Positions 1-6,559 of a stretch of 6,751 nucleotides of DNA are shown in pieces. The stretch covers positions 1 through 6,751 of the forward strand of contig JAPORI010000084.1 of assembly GCA_026710225.1 (NCBI GenBank). The letters are read 5' to 3'. Origin of the DNA: Betaproteobacteria bacterium. GTDB lineage: Bacteria; Pseudomonadota; Gammaproteobacteria; Tethybacterales; Tethybacteraceae. Under the pieces are notes generated by a model, which saw nothing but the letters and a program-made list of their open reading frames with translations, made no database searches and was not told the DNA's origin. Both the position numbers and the translations under genes were made by a program. Position 1 is the stretch's first letter. Every line of letters begins with the position of its first letter.

Positions 1-1
1 C

Positions 2-1036
2 CGCGAGCGCCAAGCGGGTGTTATTGACGAAATCCAGCGTGCCCCTGGGCTCATTCTCGCGCTGAAAAGAGCGGTTGACGACAATCCGCAGCCCGGTCGC
101 TGGCTGATTACCGGCTCGGTGGACCTTTTCAAGACGGCGATAACCCCCGATTCGCTGGCCGGGAGAATTGATGTGGTTGAACTGCTGCCGTTATCCCAGG
201 CCGAGATCGAGCAAGGCCGGGCGAATGCCTTCCTGAACCGGGCCTTTGCCGGCGATTTTCCCGGCTTTAGTGAAACCGGATTCAGCGACAATCTGATTGA
301 GCGGGTACTCGCCGGAGGATACCCGGAAGTTTTTTTGATGAGCAGCATGAAGCGCCGCCAGGAACGCCTGCGCATCTACGCCAAGATGCTTGCCCTGCAT
401 GAATTGCCCGGCCTGATGCCAGTGCGCAAACTGAACTCTCTGGCCGGCCTGATCGACCATGTCAAGGAGGTTTCCGGCCAACTGGTCAATCTTTCCCGGC
501 TGGGCTGCGTCCTTGGGGTTGACTACAAGACGGTGGACAGTTGGCTTACTTTGCTCGAGCGGATGTTCTTTCTCAAGCGGATTCCGGCCTGGCATCGCAA
601 CCGTTCTCGGCGGCTGGTCAAGGCCTGCAAGCTTCATTTTATCGACTCGGGAATGCTTGCCGCCTTGCTGGGCGTTTCGGAAAAATCACTGCAAACCAGC
701 CGTCAGGCGCTGGGGCCGCTGCTGGAGAGTTTTGTCTTTTCCGAAATACTCAAGAGCCGGCCGCACCACGAAGAGCCGCTGCGCATCACTCACTACCGGG
801 ATCGCAACGGCCATGAGGTGGATTTTGTCTTGGAAGCTGCGGACGGCCGAACGGTTGGACTGGAAGTAAAGGCTGCCGCCAGCGTCTATCCAAAGGACCT
901 GTCAGGTCTCAAGAAGTTGGCTGAAGAACTCGGGGACAAATTCGTTTGTGGAATCATCCTGCATGACGGTGACAAGATGATGCGTGTCGGCGAGCGGATG
1001 TTCGCATTGCCTTTCCGGGTGCTTTGGGAATCCTGA
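2..1036 (+). CDS. AAA-type ATPase with DUF4143-like C-terminal domain (5' end cut by window)
   Basis: The reading frame is open from base 2 to the TGA at 1034-1036, giving 344 residues. The N-terminal P-loop lies outside the window. Residues 7-14 read VIDEIQRA, a Walker B strand, and residues 32-37 read WLITGS, the sensor strand usual in this family. LAGRIDVVELLPLS follows, then GGYPE near residue 103. The C-terminal third has LLESFVFSEI, then HEVDFVLE and GLEVKAA, a D...ExK layout like PD-(D/E)XK nuclease folds. This order (AAA core, helical linker, DUF4143) is typical of a widespread, poorly characterised family often found as accessory or laterally moved genes; the cellular role is unknown. 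A GTG at 119 could be read as a start, but Walker B lies upstream of it in frame, so the real start is outside the window. The gene converges on murA and is not part of its operon. Nuclease activity is not established. Confidence 0.88.
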   Translation, partial: RERQAGVIDEIQRAPGLILALKRAVDDNPQPGRWLITGSVDLFKTAITPDSLAGRIDVVELLPLSQAEIEQGRANAFLNRAFAGDFPGFSETGFSDNLIERVLAGGYPEVFLMSSMKRRQERLRIYAKMLALHELPGLMPVRKLNSLAGLIDHVKEVSGQLVNLSRLGCVLGVDYKTVDSWLTLLERMFFLKRIPAWHRNRSRRLVKACKLHFIDSGMLAALLGVSEKSLQTSRQALGPLLESFVFSEILKSRPHHEEPLRITHYRDRNGHEVDFVLEAADGRTVGLEVKAAASVYPKDLSGLKKLAEELGDKFVCGIILHDGDKMMRVGERMFALPFRVLWES

Positions 1037-1076
1037 AAACCGGATTCGCTGAACTGTTTACTTGTCGGGCAGATTG

Positions 1077-2351
1077 CTAGCAGTAGGGCAGGCGCACCCT
1101 GCGGATTTGGGCGCCGATGCTGCGCAACTTGCGCGGCAGTTGCTCATAGCCGCGTTCAAGATGGTGCAGGCCGCCGATCACCGTATCGCCGGAAGCGGCC
1201 AGAGCTGCAATCACCAGAGAGGCCGAAGCGCGCAAATCGGTCGCTTCGGTGCGGGCTCCTTGCAGTTTGGCAGCTCCGGTCACCAGCGCCTGGTTGCCGC
1301 GCAGCCGGATGTCGGCACCGAGCAGGGCCAATTCGTCGGCGTGGCGGAAGCGGCGCTCGAAGATGCGCTCGACAATTGCCGCCTTGCCCCGGGCGATGCA
1401 GTTGACCGCCATCAGTTGCGCCTGCAAATCGGTGGGAAAGCCCGGATAAGGGGCAGTCTCAAAGCCGGTTGCGATCGGCCGCCCGGAGGCTTTCGCCCGA
1501 ATAGAGCCGGGTTTGGCTTCAATGGCAACTCCCATCTCCTCGAGTTTGGCTAAAAATGCGCCCAGCACCGAGGCATCAGCCTTGAGCAGTTCCACTGAGC
1601 CGCCGGCCGCCGCTACCGCCGCCAGATAGGTGCCGGCCTCGATGCGATCGGCCATGATCAGATGTCGGCAGCCGCCCAGGGCGGTAACCCCTTCGATGGT
1701 TACCGTGGCGGTTCCAGCCCCCTCGATGCGGGCACCCATCGCCTCCAGCATCCGGGACAGATCGACTATTTCCGGTTCACAGGCGCAGTTTTCGATTACC
1801 GTGTTGCCGCGGGCCAATGTCGCGGCCATGATCAGGTTTTCCGTGCCGGTAACCGAGGGAGCATCGAGCACTATATGAGCGGCGCGCAATCTTTTCGGAG
1901 GTGCTGCCTTGACAAATCCACCGGAAATACAGATAGTTACGCCCAATTTCTCAAGTCCTGCAAGATGAACCGCAATCGGCCGGGAACCGATGTCGCAGCC
2001 GCCGGGCAGGGGCAGGATAACCTTCTTGCCGATTGCCAGCAGCGGCCCCAAGGCCAGGATCGAGGCGCGCATCGAACGGGCCTGATCCGGATTGAGGGTG
2101 CCGCTTCTCGCCGCCTTGCCGGCGCTGAGGGTGCCGGCACGCCAATCGATGCTCTTGCCAAGTCTTTGCAAAATAGCCAGCGCAGTTTCAACATCGGAAA
2201 GCCGGGGTACCCGTCGCCACTGGCATTGGCCGTCGGTTAGCAGTGAGGCAAACAGGCAGGGCAGGGCCGAGTTTTTCGAGCCGCTTACCGTTATCTTGCC
2301 CCGCAGTTTGCGGCCGCCGGTGATGCGCAGCGCAGCCGGGCGTTCAGCCAT
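1077..2351 (-). CDS. murA: UDP-N-acetylglucosamine 1-carboxyvinyltransferase MurA
   Basis: This cytoplasmic enzyme transfers enolpyruvate from PEP to UDP-GlcNAc, the first committed step of peptidoglycan synthesis, and is the fosfomycin target. The 424-residue length is normal. SGSKNSALP holds the catalytic Lys26-Asn27 pair. The mobile loop PLPGGCDIGSRP carries Cys119, equivalent to E. coli Cys115, so a fosfomycin-sensitive type is expected. FPTDLQAQ carries Asp308 (E. coli Asp305). DLRASASLV gives Arg374 and HHLERGYEQ gives Arg400 (E. coli Arg371 and Arg397). RASILALGPLLA is the usual hinge segment, though IGKK replaces the common RFG that follows it. The ATG at 2351 overlaps the end of the upstream bolA/ibaG gene by 8 bp (ATGGCTGA), which suggests translational coupling; the Shine-Dalgarno is weak. 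The gene is last in the minus-strand block, and all active-site residues are intact. Confidence 0.97.
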   Translation of the reverse strand: MAERPAALRITGGRKLRGKITVSGSKNSALPCLFASLLTDGQCQWRRVPRLSDVETALAILQRLGKSIDWRAGTLSAGKAARSGTLNPDQARSMRASILALGPLLAIGKKVILPLPGGCDIGSRPIAVHLAGLEKLGVTICISGGFVKAAPPKRLRAAHIVLDAPSVTGTENLIMAATLARGNTVIENCACEPEIVDLSRMLEAMGARIEGAGTATVTIEGVTALGGCRHLIMADRIEAGTYLAAVAAAGGSVELLKADASVLGAFLAKLEEMGVAIEAKPGSIRAKASGRPIATGFETAPYPGFPTDLQAQLMAVNCIARGKAAIVERIFERRFRHADELALLGADIRLRGNQALVTGAAKLQGARTEATDLRASASLVIAALAASGDTVIGGLHHLERGYEQLPRKLRSIGAQIRRVRLPYC

Positions 2352-2595
2352 TGGTTGTCGATTCTCGGTATTCTTCCGGGGTCATGGTCTTGAGTGCCAG
2401 GGCGTGAATTTGCTCTTCCATTCGCCCGGCTAGCGCCTTGTAGACCAGCCGGTGCTGGCCAACCCGATTTACGCCGACAAACGCCGAACTTACCACCAGC
2501 GCCTCGAAGTGCACTCCGTCCGGACCATAGACATCAAGATGCTCGCATTCAAGTCCTGCGGCTATCCAGTCCCTTACATCTTCGGCGCTAGGCAT
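2344..2595 (-). CDS. ibaG: BolA family protein, IbaG-like
   Basis: This is an 83-residue protein of the BolA family. It shows HFEALVVSSAF (His29), the invariant VGQHRLVY segment (His48), and a C-terminal IHALALKTMTPEEY matching the end of IbaG/BolA proteins. BolA-type proteins bind monothiol glutaredoxins through a shared [2Fe-2S] cluster using the conserved histidine, and take part in Fe-S handling and stress or envelope responses. A Cys is present at position 17 in the N-terminal helix-strand region. Position directly before murA, with an 8-bp overlap, favours IbaG over BolA proper, because E. coli ibaG is also immediately upstream of murA. The start ATG at 2595 lies 11 bp after the permease stop, with only a weak purine stretch (AATAAGA) as ribosome binding site, so it probably relies on translation from upstream. 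The family call is firm; the subfamily rests on context and the C-terminus. Confidence 0.9.
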   Translation of the reverse strand: MPSAEDVRDWIAAGLECEHLDVYGPDGVHFEALVVSSAFVGVNRVGQHRLVYKALAGRMEEQIHALALKTMTPEEYRESTTNG

Positions 2596-2606
2596 TCTTA
2601 TTGGCT

Positions 2607-3377
2607 TCAGGAACGGATCTTCCAGCCGGAGGCAATCATTTTCCAGGCGATTGCCGACAGCACCAGCGCCATTGCTGTGGTTACCAGCAGGGAAAGCAGA
2701 ATCGGATTGTCGGAAGTGCCGACAAATCCGTAGCGGAAGCCGTCAATGAAATAGGTGAAGGGATTGAGACGGGTGATGGTCTGCCACAGCGGCGGCAGCG
2801 AGTGGATCGAGTAGAAGACCCCGGACAGGAAGGTCAGGGGCATGATCACAACCATCTGGAACAGGGCAATTTGATCGAAGCGCTCGGCGTACACCCCGGT
2901 TATTATCCCCATCGCGCCGGTCGCCACGCCGCCGATGATCAGAAAGGCCAGCGCCCACAACGGGTGGGGCAGGGAAGGCACTTCGAACAGCGCCCCGCCG
3001 GCCAGCAGCAGCAATGCGACGATCACTCCCCGCAGCAGCGCTGCGCTAAGATAGGCGAGGAAGAATGACAGCGGCGAGATCGGCGGCAGCAGCAGCATTA
3101 CGATGTTGCCGGTTATCTTCGACTGGATCATGCTCGAACTTGAGTTTGCAAACGCGTTTTGCAGCATAGTCATTGCGGCCAGGCCGGGAACGAGAAAGGT
3201 GAAGTAGCCGATATCGGCGAAAGCGACATTGCGGGCGCCGAGCACATGCGAGAAGACGAAGATGAACAGCATCGATGCAAGTACCGGTCCTCCAAGCGTC
3301 TGGATCGGAACTTTCATGAAGCGGATCGTCTCCTTGTAGAACAAGCCGCGAAATCCCGGCAGCAGCCGCTCAAGCAT
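2607..3377 (-). CDS. ABC-2 type transporter permease, YadH-like
   Basis: This is a 256-residue polytopic inner-membrane protein, the same length as E. coli YadH. Family features visible: an N-terminal cytoplasmic segment with YKETIRFMKVPIQTLGGPV, the FLVPGL stretch near residue 63, ANSSSSMIQSKITGNI, and the characteristic second half with LTFLSGVFYSIHSLPP, LNPFTYFIDGFRYGFVG. About six hydrophobic helices can be placed (near residues 25-45, 60-75, 105-130, 138-160, 170-190, 228-248). It pairs with the ATPase encoded just upstream: the coding regions overlap by 8 bp (ATGCTTGA). The start ATG at 3377 is supported by a clear AAGGAG nine bases upstream. ABC-2 permeases of this group usually act in export; the substrate of YadGH-type systems is not established, so none is named. 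Confidence 0.92.
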   Translation of the reverse strand: MLERLLPGFRGLFYKETIRFMKVPIQTLGGPVLASMLFIFVFSHVLGARNVAFADIGYFTFLVPGLAAMTMLQNAFANSSSSMIQSKITGNIVMLLLPPISPLSFFLAYLSAALLRGVIVALLLLAGGALFEVPSLPHPLWALAFLIIGGVATGAMGIITGVYAERFDQIALFQMVVIMPLTFLSGVFYSIHSLPPLWQTITRLNPFTYFIDGFRYGFVGTSDNPILLSLLVTTAMALVLSAIAWKMIASGWKIRS

Positions 3378-4314
3378 TCTGGCTTGCTCCTTTGTCGGAG
3401 GTCAGCTCCAGAAAGACATCCTCCAGATCCGGCGGAGCAATCTCCATTTCCGCAATTGCAAGATTGTGGGTGCGCAGGCAGGCGAGCACCTGCTCGATCT
3501 GGGCATAGTTTTCCAGTTCCAGCACCTGCCGGCCGCTGGCATCCTGTCGCCGCCGGCCGCGATGGCACAGTGCATCGATTTCGCCGGGCAACTCGGCTTC
3601 GCCGGCAACCCTCAGATGCAGGGCGAGCCGGCTGCCGCCGGCTGATTCCAGCAACTGGACCGTTGGTTGATCGGCTATGACCTTGCCCTTGTTGAGCAGG
3701 ATGATCCGATCGCACAATTCCTCGGCCTCATCCAGATAATGGGTGGTAAGCAAGACGGTGGTGCCGTTTTCGTTGAGGCGCCGGATGAACTTCCACAGAT
3801 TCAGGCGCAGATTGATGTCAACCCCGGCAGTGGGCTCATCGAGCACCACCACCGGCGGCTGGTGCACCAGAGCCAGCCCGACCATCAGCCGCCGCTTCAT
3901 GCCGCCGGACAGGGCGCGGGTGTTGGTGTCGGCCTTTTCAGTTAGGCCGAGCTCGTCAAGCAACTCATCAATCCACTTGTCGTTGTTGAATATTCCGTAG
4001 TAACTGGACTGCTGGCGCAGGTATTCGCGGGTCTTGAAAAACGGATCGTAGACGAGTTCCTGGGGAACGATGCCGATGCTGCGCCGGGCGGCAAGCGGAG
4101 CGGATGCAAGATCGTGCCCCATAACCTGGGCGCTGCCGGACGACTTGCCGGTCAGGCCGCCCAAAATAGATATGATCGTGGTCTTGCCGGCACCGTTGGG
4201 TCCCAGCAGCCCGACAAAGGCGCCTTGTTCAATGGTGAAGGAAACCCCGGCAACCGCCTTGCAGTCCTTGTATTCCTTGTGCAGATCGGCAACCGCAATC
4301 GCCGGGCTGCCCAT
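3370..4314 (-). CDS. ABC transporter ATP-binding protein, YadG-like
   Basis: This is a cytoplasmic nucleotide-binding subunit, 314 residues from the ATG at 4314. Numbered from a TTG one codon earlier (4317), the motifs are: Walker A GPNGAGKTT (39-47), Q-loop Gln86 in IVPQE, signature LSGGM (136-140), Walker B VVVLDEP (156-162) and switch His193 in TTHYLDEAEEL. All catalytic elements are intact. A C-terminal extension of about 100 residues, ending in APPDLEDVFLELT, is usual for ATPases that drive ABC-2 exporters. The ATG at 4314 is preferred over TTG at 4317: it overlaps the ffh stop as TGATG and has GGGGG six bases upstream (4325-4321). The gene sits between ffh and its partner permease, overlapping the latter by 8 bp, so the pair is probably made in equal amounts. 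The transported substrate cannot be read from sequence. Confidence 0.93.
   Translation of the reverse strand: MGSPAIAVADLHKEYKDCKAVAGVSFTIEQGAFVGLLGPNGAGKTTIISILGGLTGKSSGSAQVMGHDLASAPLAARRSIGIVPQELVYDPFFKTREYLRQQSSYYGIFNNDKWIDELLDELGLTEKADTNTRALSGGMKRRLMVGLALVHQPPVVVLDEPTAGVDINLRLNLWKFIRRLNENGTTVLLTTHYLDEAEELCDRIILLNKGKVIADQPTVQLLESAGGSRLALHLRVAGEAELPGEIDALCHRGRRRQDASGRQVLELENYAQIEQVLACLRTHNLAIAEMEIAPPDLEDVFLELTSDKGASQNA
3387..3392 (-). promoter_or_regulatory. Ribosome binding site of the ABC permease gene
   Basis: The minus strand reads AAGGAG here, nine bases before the ATG at 3377-3375. It lies inside the end of the ATPase gene and fixes the permease start within the 8-bp overlap. It is the strongest Shine-Dalgarno in the block. 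Confidence 0.8.
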
Positions 4315-5663
4315 CAACGACCCCCGGTCATGTTGCGTAGCATCTGCATCATCGCCTTGGGATTTTTCGCCGCTCGCTTCATCATCTTGTTGGCCTGAGC
4401 GTGCTGCACCAGCAACTGGTTGACCTTGTTCACGTCAACTCCGGCTCCGGCGGCGATCCGCCGCTTGCGTGAGGCCTTGAGGATGTTGGGCAGCCGGCGT
4501 TCCAGGGGAGTCATCGACTGGTAGATCGCCTCCATGCCCCTGATCGCACTCGGGTTTTCGGCGAAGTTCTGCACTGCATTGGCTGCCTGACCGGGAAGCT
4601 TGTCGCTCATGTCGGCCAGGGCGCCTATCTTGTCGGCATGGGTGAGTTGTTCGATCATGTCGCCCAGGCTCAGCCCCGGGCTCTTCTTGCGGGTGAGCTT
4701 GCGATGCAGTTTGGTTAACTTGGCCTTGTCGGCGTGCTTGCCGGCCTTTTCGACCAGGCTTACTATGTCGCCCATGCCCAGAATCCGCGAGGCCATCCGC
4801 TCCGGATGAAACTGCTCGAGCGCATCGATCTTCTCGCCGGTACCGATGAGCTTGATTGGAACTCCCAGGACCCGGCGGCCGGAGAGGGCGGCTCCGCCGC
4901 GGGCGTCGCCATCCATCTTGGCCATCACCAGGCCGGTCAGGGCGAGCCGCTCGTCAAAGGCCCTGGCGGTGGTCAGCGCCTCTTGCCCCTGGGTAGCATC
5001 CAGCACCAGCAGGGTTTCGGCCGGCAGGGTCGCCTTGGACAGCGATTCGAGTTCGTCCATCAACTCCACATCGGCAACATTGCGGCCGGCCGAGTCGATT
5101 ATCAGGTAGTCATACAACTTGCTGTTGGCGCTTTTGAGCGCCTGCCGAGCCCGATCAAGCGGATCACCGGCTTCGCCTTCCGGCTCGTGAAAGTCGATTT
5201 TCTTTCCGGCGCACAACTGGCGCAGCTGCTCAATCGCCGCCGGCCGCCGCACATCGGTTGAGGTAACCAGCACCCGGTGCTTGCGCTCGCGCAGGTGCAA
5301 GGCGAGCTTGGCCGCCGAAGTCGTCTTGCCGGTGCCTTGCAGGCCGACGAGCAAAATCGGGCAGGGCGGCACCAGCGGCATCGAAACCGGGGCGCTTTGC
5401 TGGCCGAACAAGTCGGTGAGTTCCTGATGGACAACCCCTACAAAGGCTTCCGCCGGCGACAGGTTTTCCAGCACTTCCTTTCCCTGCGCCCGCTGCTTGA
5501 CCCTGGTGATGAACTCTTCGGCGACTTCGAGCGCGACATCGGCATCAATCAGGGCGTCGCGGATCTGATCGGCGCTCTCGCCGATGTTCTTGTCGGTCAG
5601 ACGCGCCTGGCCGCGCACTTTCCTTAAAATGCCGGTCAGACCACTGGTTACGCTCTCGAGCAT
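4314..5663 (-). CDS. ffh: Signal recognition particle protein Ffh (SRP54 homologue)
   Basis: This SRP GTPase binds signal sequences and 4.5S RNA and delivers ribosomes making membrane proteins to FtsY. The 449 residues match the usual length of about 450. Order: N domain helices (1-95); G domain with P-loop GLQGTGKTT (107-115), TDVRRPAAIEQL (near 136-147), the G3 motif DSAGR (190-194), the G4 motif AKMDGDARGGAALS (248-261) and LGMGDIVSLVE (295-305); then the methionine-rich M domain with QSMTPLERRLPNI, SRKRRIAAGAG and NQLLVQHAQANKMMKR. Start ATG 5663 gives the standard MLESVTSGLTGILRKV opening; no strong Shine-Dalgarno precedes it. Departures from the common signatures are DSAGR for DTAGR, AKMDGD for TKxDGD, GTGKT for GAGKT, and GAG for GSG in the RNA-binding segment. 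It appears intact and is first in the minus-strand block. It is divergent from the YpjD-like gene, the same neighbourhood as in E. coli. Confidence 0.97.
   Translation of the reverse strand: MLESVTSGLTGILRKVRGQARLTDKNIGESADQIRDALIDADVALEVAEEFITRVKQRAQGKEVLENLSPAEAFVGVVHQELTDLFGQQSAPVSMPLVPPCPILLVGLQGTGKTTSAAKLALHLRERKHRVLVTSTDVRRPAAIEQLRQLCAGKKIDFHEPEGEAGDPLDRARQALKSANSKLYDYLIIDSAGRNVADVELMDELESLSKATLPAETLLVLDATQGQEALTTARAFDERLALTGLVMAKMDGDARGGAALSGRRVLGVPIKLIGTGEKIDALEQFHPERMASRILGMGDIVSLVEKAGKHADKAKLTKLHRKLTRKKSPGLSLGDMIEQLTHADKIGALADMSDKLPGQAANAVQNFAENPSAIRGMEAIYQSMTPLERRLPNILKASRKRRIAAGAGVDVNKVNQLLVQHAQANKMMKRAAKNPKAMMQMLRNMTGGR
4321..4325 (-). promoter_or_regulatory. Possible ribosome binding site deciding the ABC ATPase start
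   Basis: A GGGGG run on the minus strand inside the last ffh codons lies six bases before ATG 4314. Its spacing favours that ATG over the adjacent in-frame TTG at 4317. Confidence 0.5.
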
Positions 5664-5701
5664 GTTCTTGTTGCCATTACTACTGAATTATCCTTGAAAA
5701 T
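5664..5701. promoter_or_regulatory. 38-bp divergent intergenic region between ffh and the YpjD-like gene
   Basis: This short, AT-rich gap must hold or flank the start signals of both divergent genes, unless their promoters lie inside the opposite coding regions. On the minus strand, GATAAT (5692-5687) matches the -10 consensus at five of six bases, but no good -35 lies 16-18 bp upstream. On the plus strand, AATTAT (5686-5691) is a weaker -10 candidate. Neither gene has a clear Shine-Dalgarno here. The promoter assignment is tentative. Confidence 0.35.
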
Positions 5702-6478
5702 ATGGATTCTATCCTTTTTGCCGGCGCCGCCCTGTGTTTTGCCGTCTGCGCTGCCCGAATCAAGGCCGGCTGGCCGGCGCCCCTGGCCGGCGCCGGGGTT
5801 GGACTGGTTTGCCTGGCTCTGTTTGCAGCCCGCACCCAGCTGGCGGCAAGCTTCCACATCGGGCATATCGCCGCCGTCTTTGCCGTGCTGGCCGCCGCAG
5901 TGCTGCTGGTAATCGATTTCCGGTTACGCTTTGTGCGATCTTGGCGCATCATCCCCGCGTTTGCATCCGGTGCGGCATTGATGGCACTGCTGCCGCTGCC
6001 CGGCCATGTGCTGGCGGATGCCTCGTTGCTGTGGATTGGCCATGCCTTGCCGGCTGCCTTGTCCTATGCCTGCTTTGCGGTTGCGATTGCCCAGTTGCTG
6101 GATGTTCATTGGGCAATCAGCAGCCTGCGTACTGCCGATGCCCGGCAGCCAGAGGAAGGGAATATGCCGCTGCTGCAAATGGAATCCAGCGCGTTTGCAA
6201 CCATCTACTTTGCCTTTGCGCTGCTTACCGCCACCCTTGCTTCCGGGATCGTGCTCAATTATGTAGCCGAAGCGCCGTTGCTCGATTTCAATCACAAGCA
6301 TCTTTTCGCGCTTTTGACCTGGCTGGCCAGCCTGGTGCTGATTGCCGGGCGGCTGCTGTGGGGCTGGCGCGGCAACACCGCCTTGCACTGGCTGACCGCC
6401 GCCGGGCTGTTTCTGCTGCTCAGTTACATGGGAACCGTTTTCGTGCTGGATGTAATTCTGGGTCGGCAAGGTACTTGA
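5702..6478 (+). CDS. ypjD: YpjD/CcsA-like inner-membrane protein (cytochrome c assembly family)
   Basis: This is a 258-residue, very hydrophobic protein with about eight membrane helices (near residues 2-19, 26-44, 54-73, 80-99, 109-135, 163-186, 200-218, 229-252). It matches the YpjD branch of the CcsA/cytochrome c assembly family. Supporting segments are WIGHALPAALSYACFAVA with His114, PLLQMESSAFATIYF in the loop before helix six, and NHKHLFALLTWLASLVL with His198, followed by GWRGNTALHWLTAAGLFLLL and SYMGTVFV. The two histidines fit heme-ligand positions of CcsA-type proteins, but no tryptophan-rich WWD motif is visible, so a role as heme handler is not shown. In E. coli ypjD also neighbours ffh divergently. 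The start ATG 5702 is the first possible after an in-frame stop at 5684; no Shine-Dalgarno is visible, and the frame is unbroken to TGA 6478. The function of YpjD proteins is poorly defined. Confidence 0.88.
   Translation: MDSILFAGAALCFAVCAARIKAGWPAPLAGAGVGLVCLALFAARTQLAASFHIGHIAAVFAVLAAAVLLVIDFRLRFVRSWRIIPAFASGAALMALLPLPGHVLADASLLWIGHALPAALSYACFAVAIAQLLDVHWAISSLRTADARQPEEGNMPLLQMESSAFATIYFAFALLTATLASGIVLNYVAEAPLLDFNHKHLFALLTWLASLVLIAGRLLWGWRGNTALHWLTAAGLFLLLSYMGTVFVLDVILGRQGT
5774..5796. repeat. Perfect all-GC inverted repeat (8-bp stem) inside the YpjD-like gene
   Basis: CCGGCGCC at 5774-5781 pairs exactly with GGCGCCGG at 5789-5796 across a 7-base loop. An 11-bp direct repeat, TGGCCGGCGCC, at 5771-5781 and 5784-5794 underlies it. 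It encodes an Ala-Pro-Leu-Ala-Gly stretch, so it may simply reflect GC-rich codons. No T tract follows on either strand, so it is not a terminator. Confidence 0.6.
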
Positions 6479-6559
6479 AAGAATCCAACAGCGCATCCAG
6501 ATCAGATTGCTTGCAAGTTACTGAGCTGGCTCGGAGCCGCCATATAATAGAATGATGGC
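6479..6559. other. 81-bp intergenic spacer and compositional boundary
   Basis: This stretch separates the GC-rich YpjD-like gene from the AT-richer partial gene that follows. It holds a short hairpin, GGCT-CGG-AGCC (6528-6538), with no following T tract, and a TATAAT box (6543-6548). No tRNA, terminal repeat or insertion-sequence end is visible. Confidence 0.6.
6543..6548 (+). promoter_or_regulatory. Candidate -10 box (TATAAT) for the right-edge gene
   Basis: The exact consensus TATAAT lies 11 bases before the ATG at 6560. Transcription would start near 6555, giving a leader of only about five bases. The -35 is poor: CTGAGC at 6521-6526 with a 16-base spacer matches TTGACA at three positions. 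The close fit to consensus may be chance in AT-rich sequence. Confidence 0.4.

Noticed and set aside
119..121. GTG at 119 as the start of the AAA/DUF4143 gene
   Set aside because: The same frame upstream encodes the Walker B and sensor strands, so the gene begins before the window.
1088..1102. GCAGG/CCTGC inverted repeat near the murA stop as a terminator
   Set aside because: It has a five-bp stem inside the murA coding end and no T run on the minus strand afterwards.
1062..2240. Plus-strand open frames (1062-1553 and 1662-2240) antisense to murA
   Set aside because: They have shadow-type composition and no motif or ribosome binding site, and they lie wholly antisense to an intact, well-recognised murA.
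2601..3068. 155-codon plus-strand frame antisense to the ABC permease
   Set aside because: It is Gln/Gly/His-rich low-complexity translation typical of the reverse of a hydrophobic gene, with no supporting signal.
6528..6538. GGCT-CGG-AGCC hairpin as a terminator for the YpjD-like gene
   Set aside because: The stem is only four base pairs and no T tract follows, so it is not supported as an intrinsic terminator.
5734..6555. 273-codon open frame on the plus strand overlapping the YpjD-like gene
   Set aside because: It is rich in Arg, Cys, Ala and Gly, has no membrane pattern or recognisable motif, and is out of frame with a gene that matches a known family. It is a GC-driven shadow.
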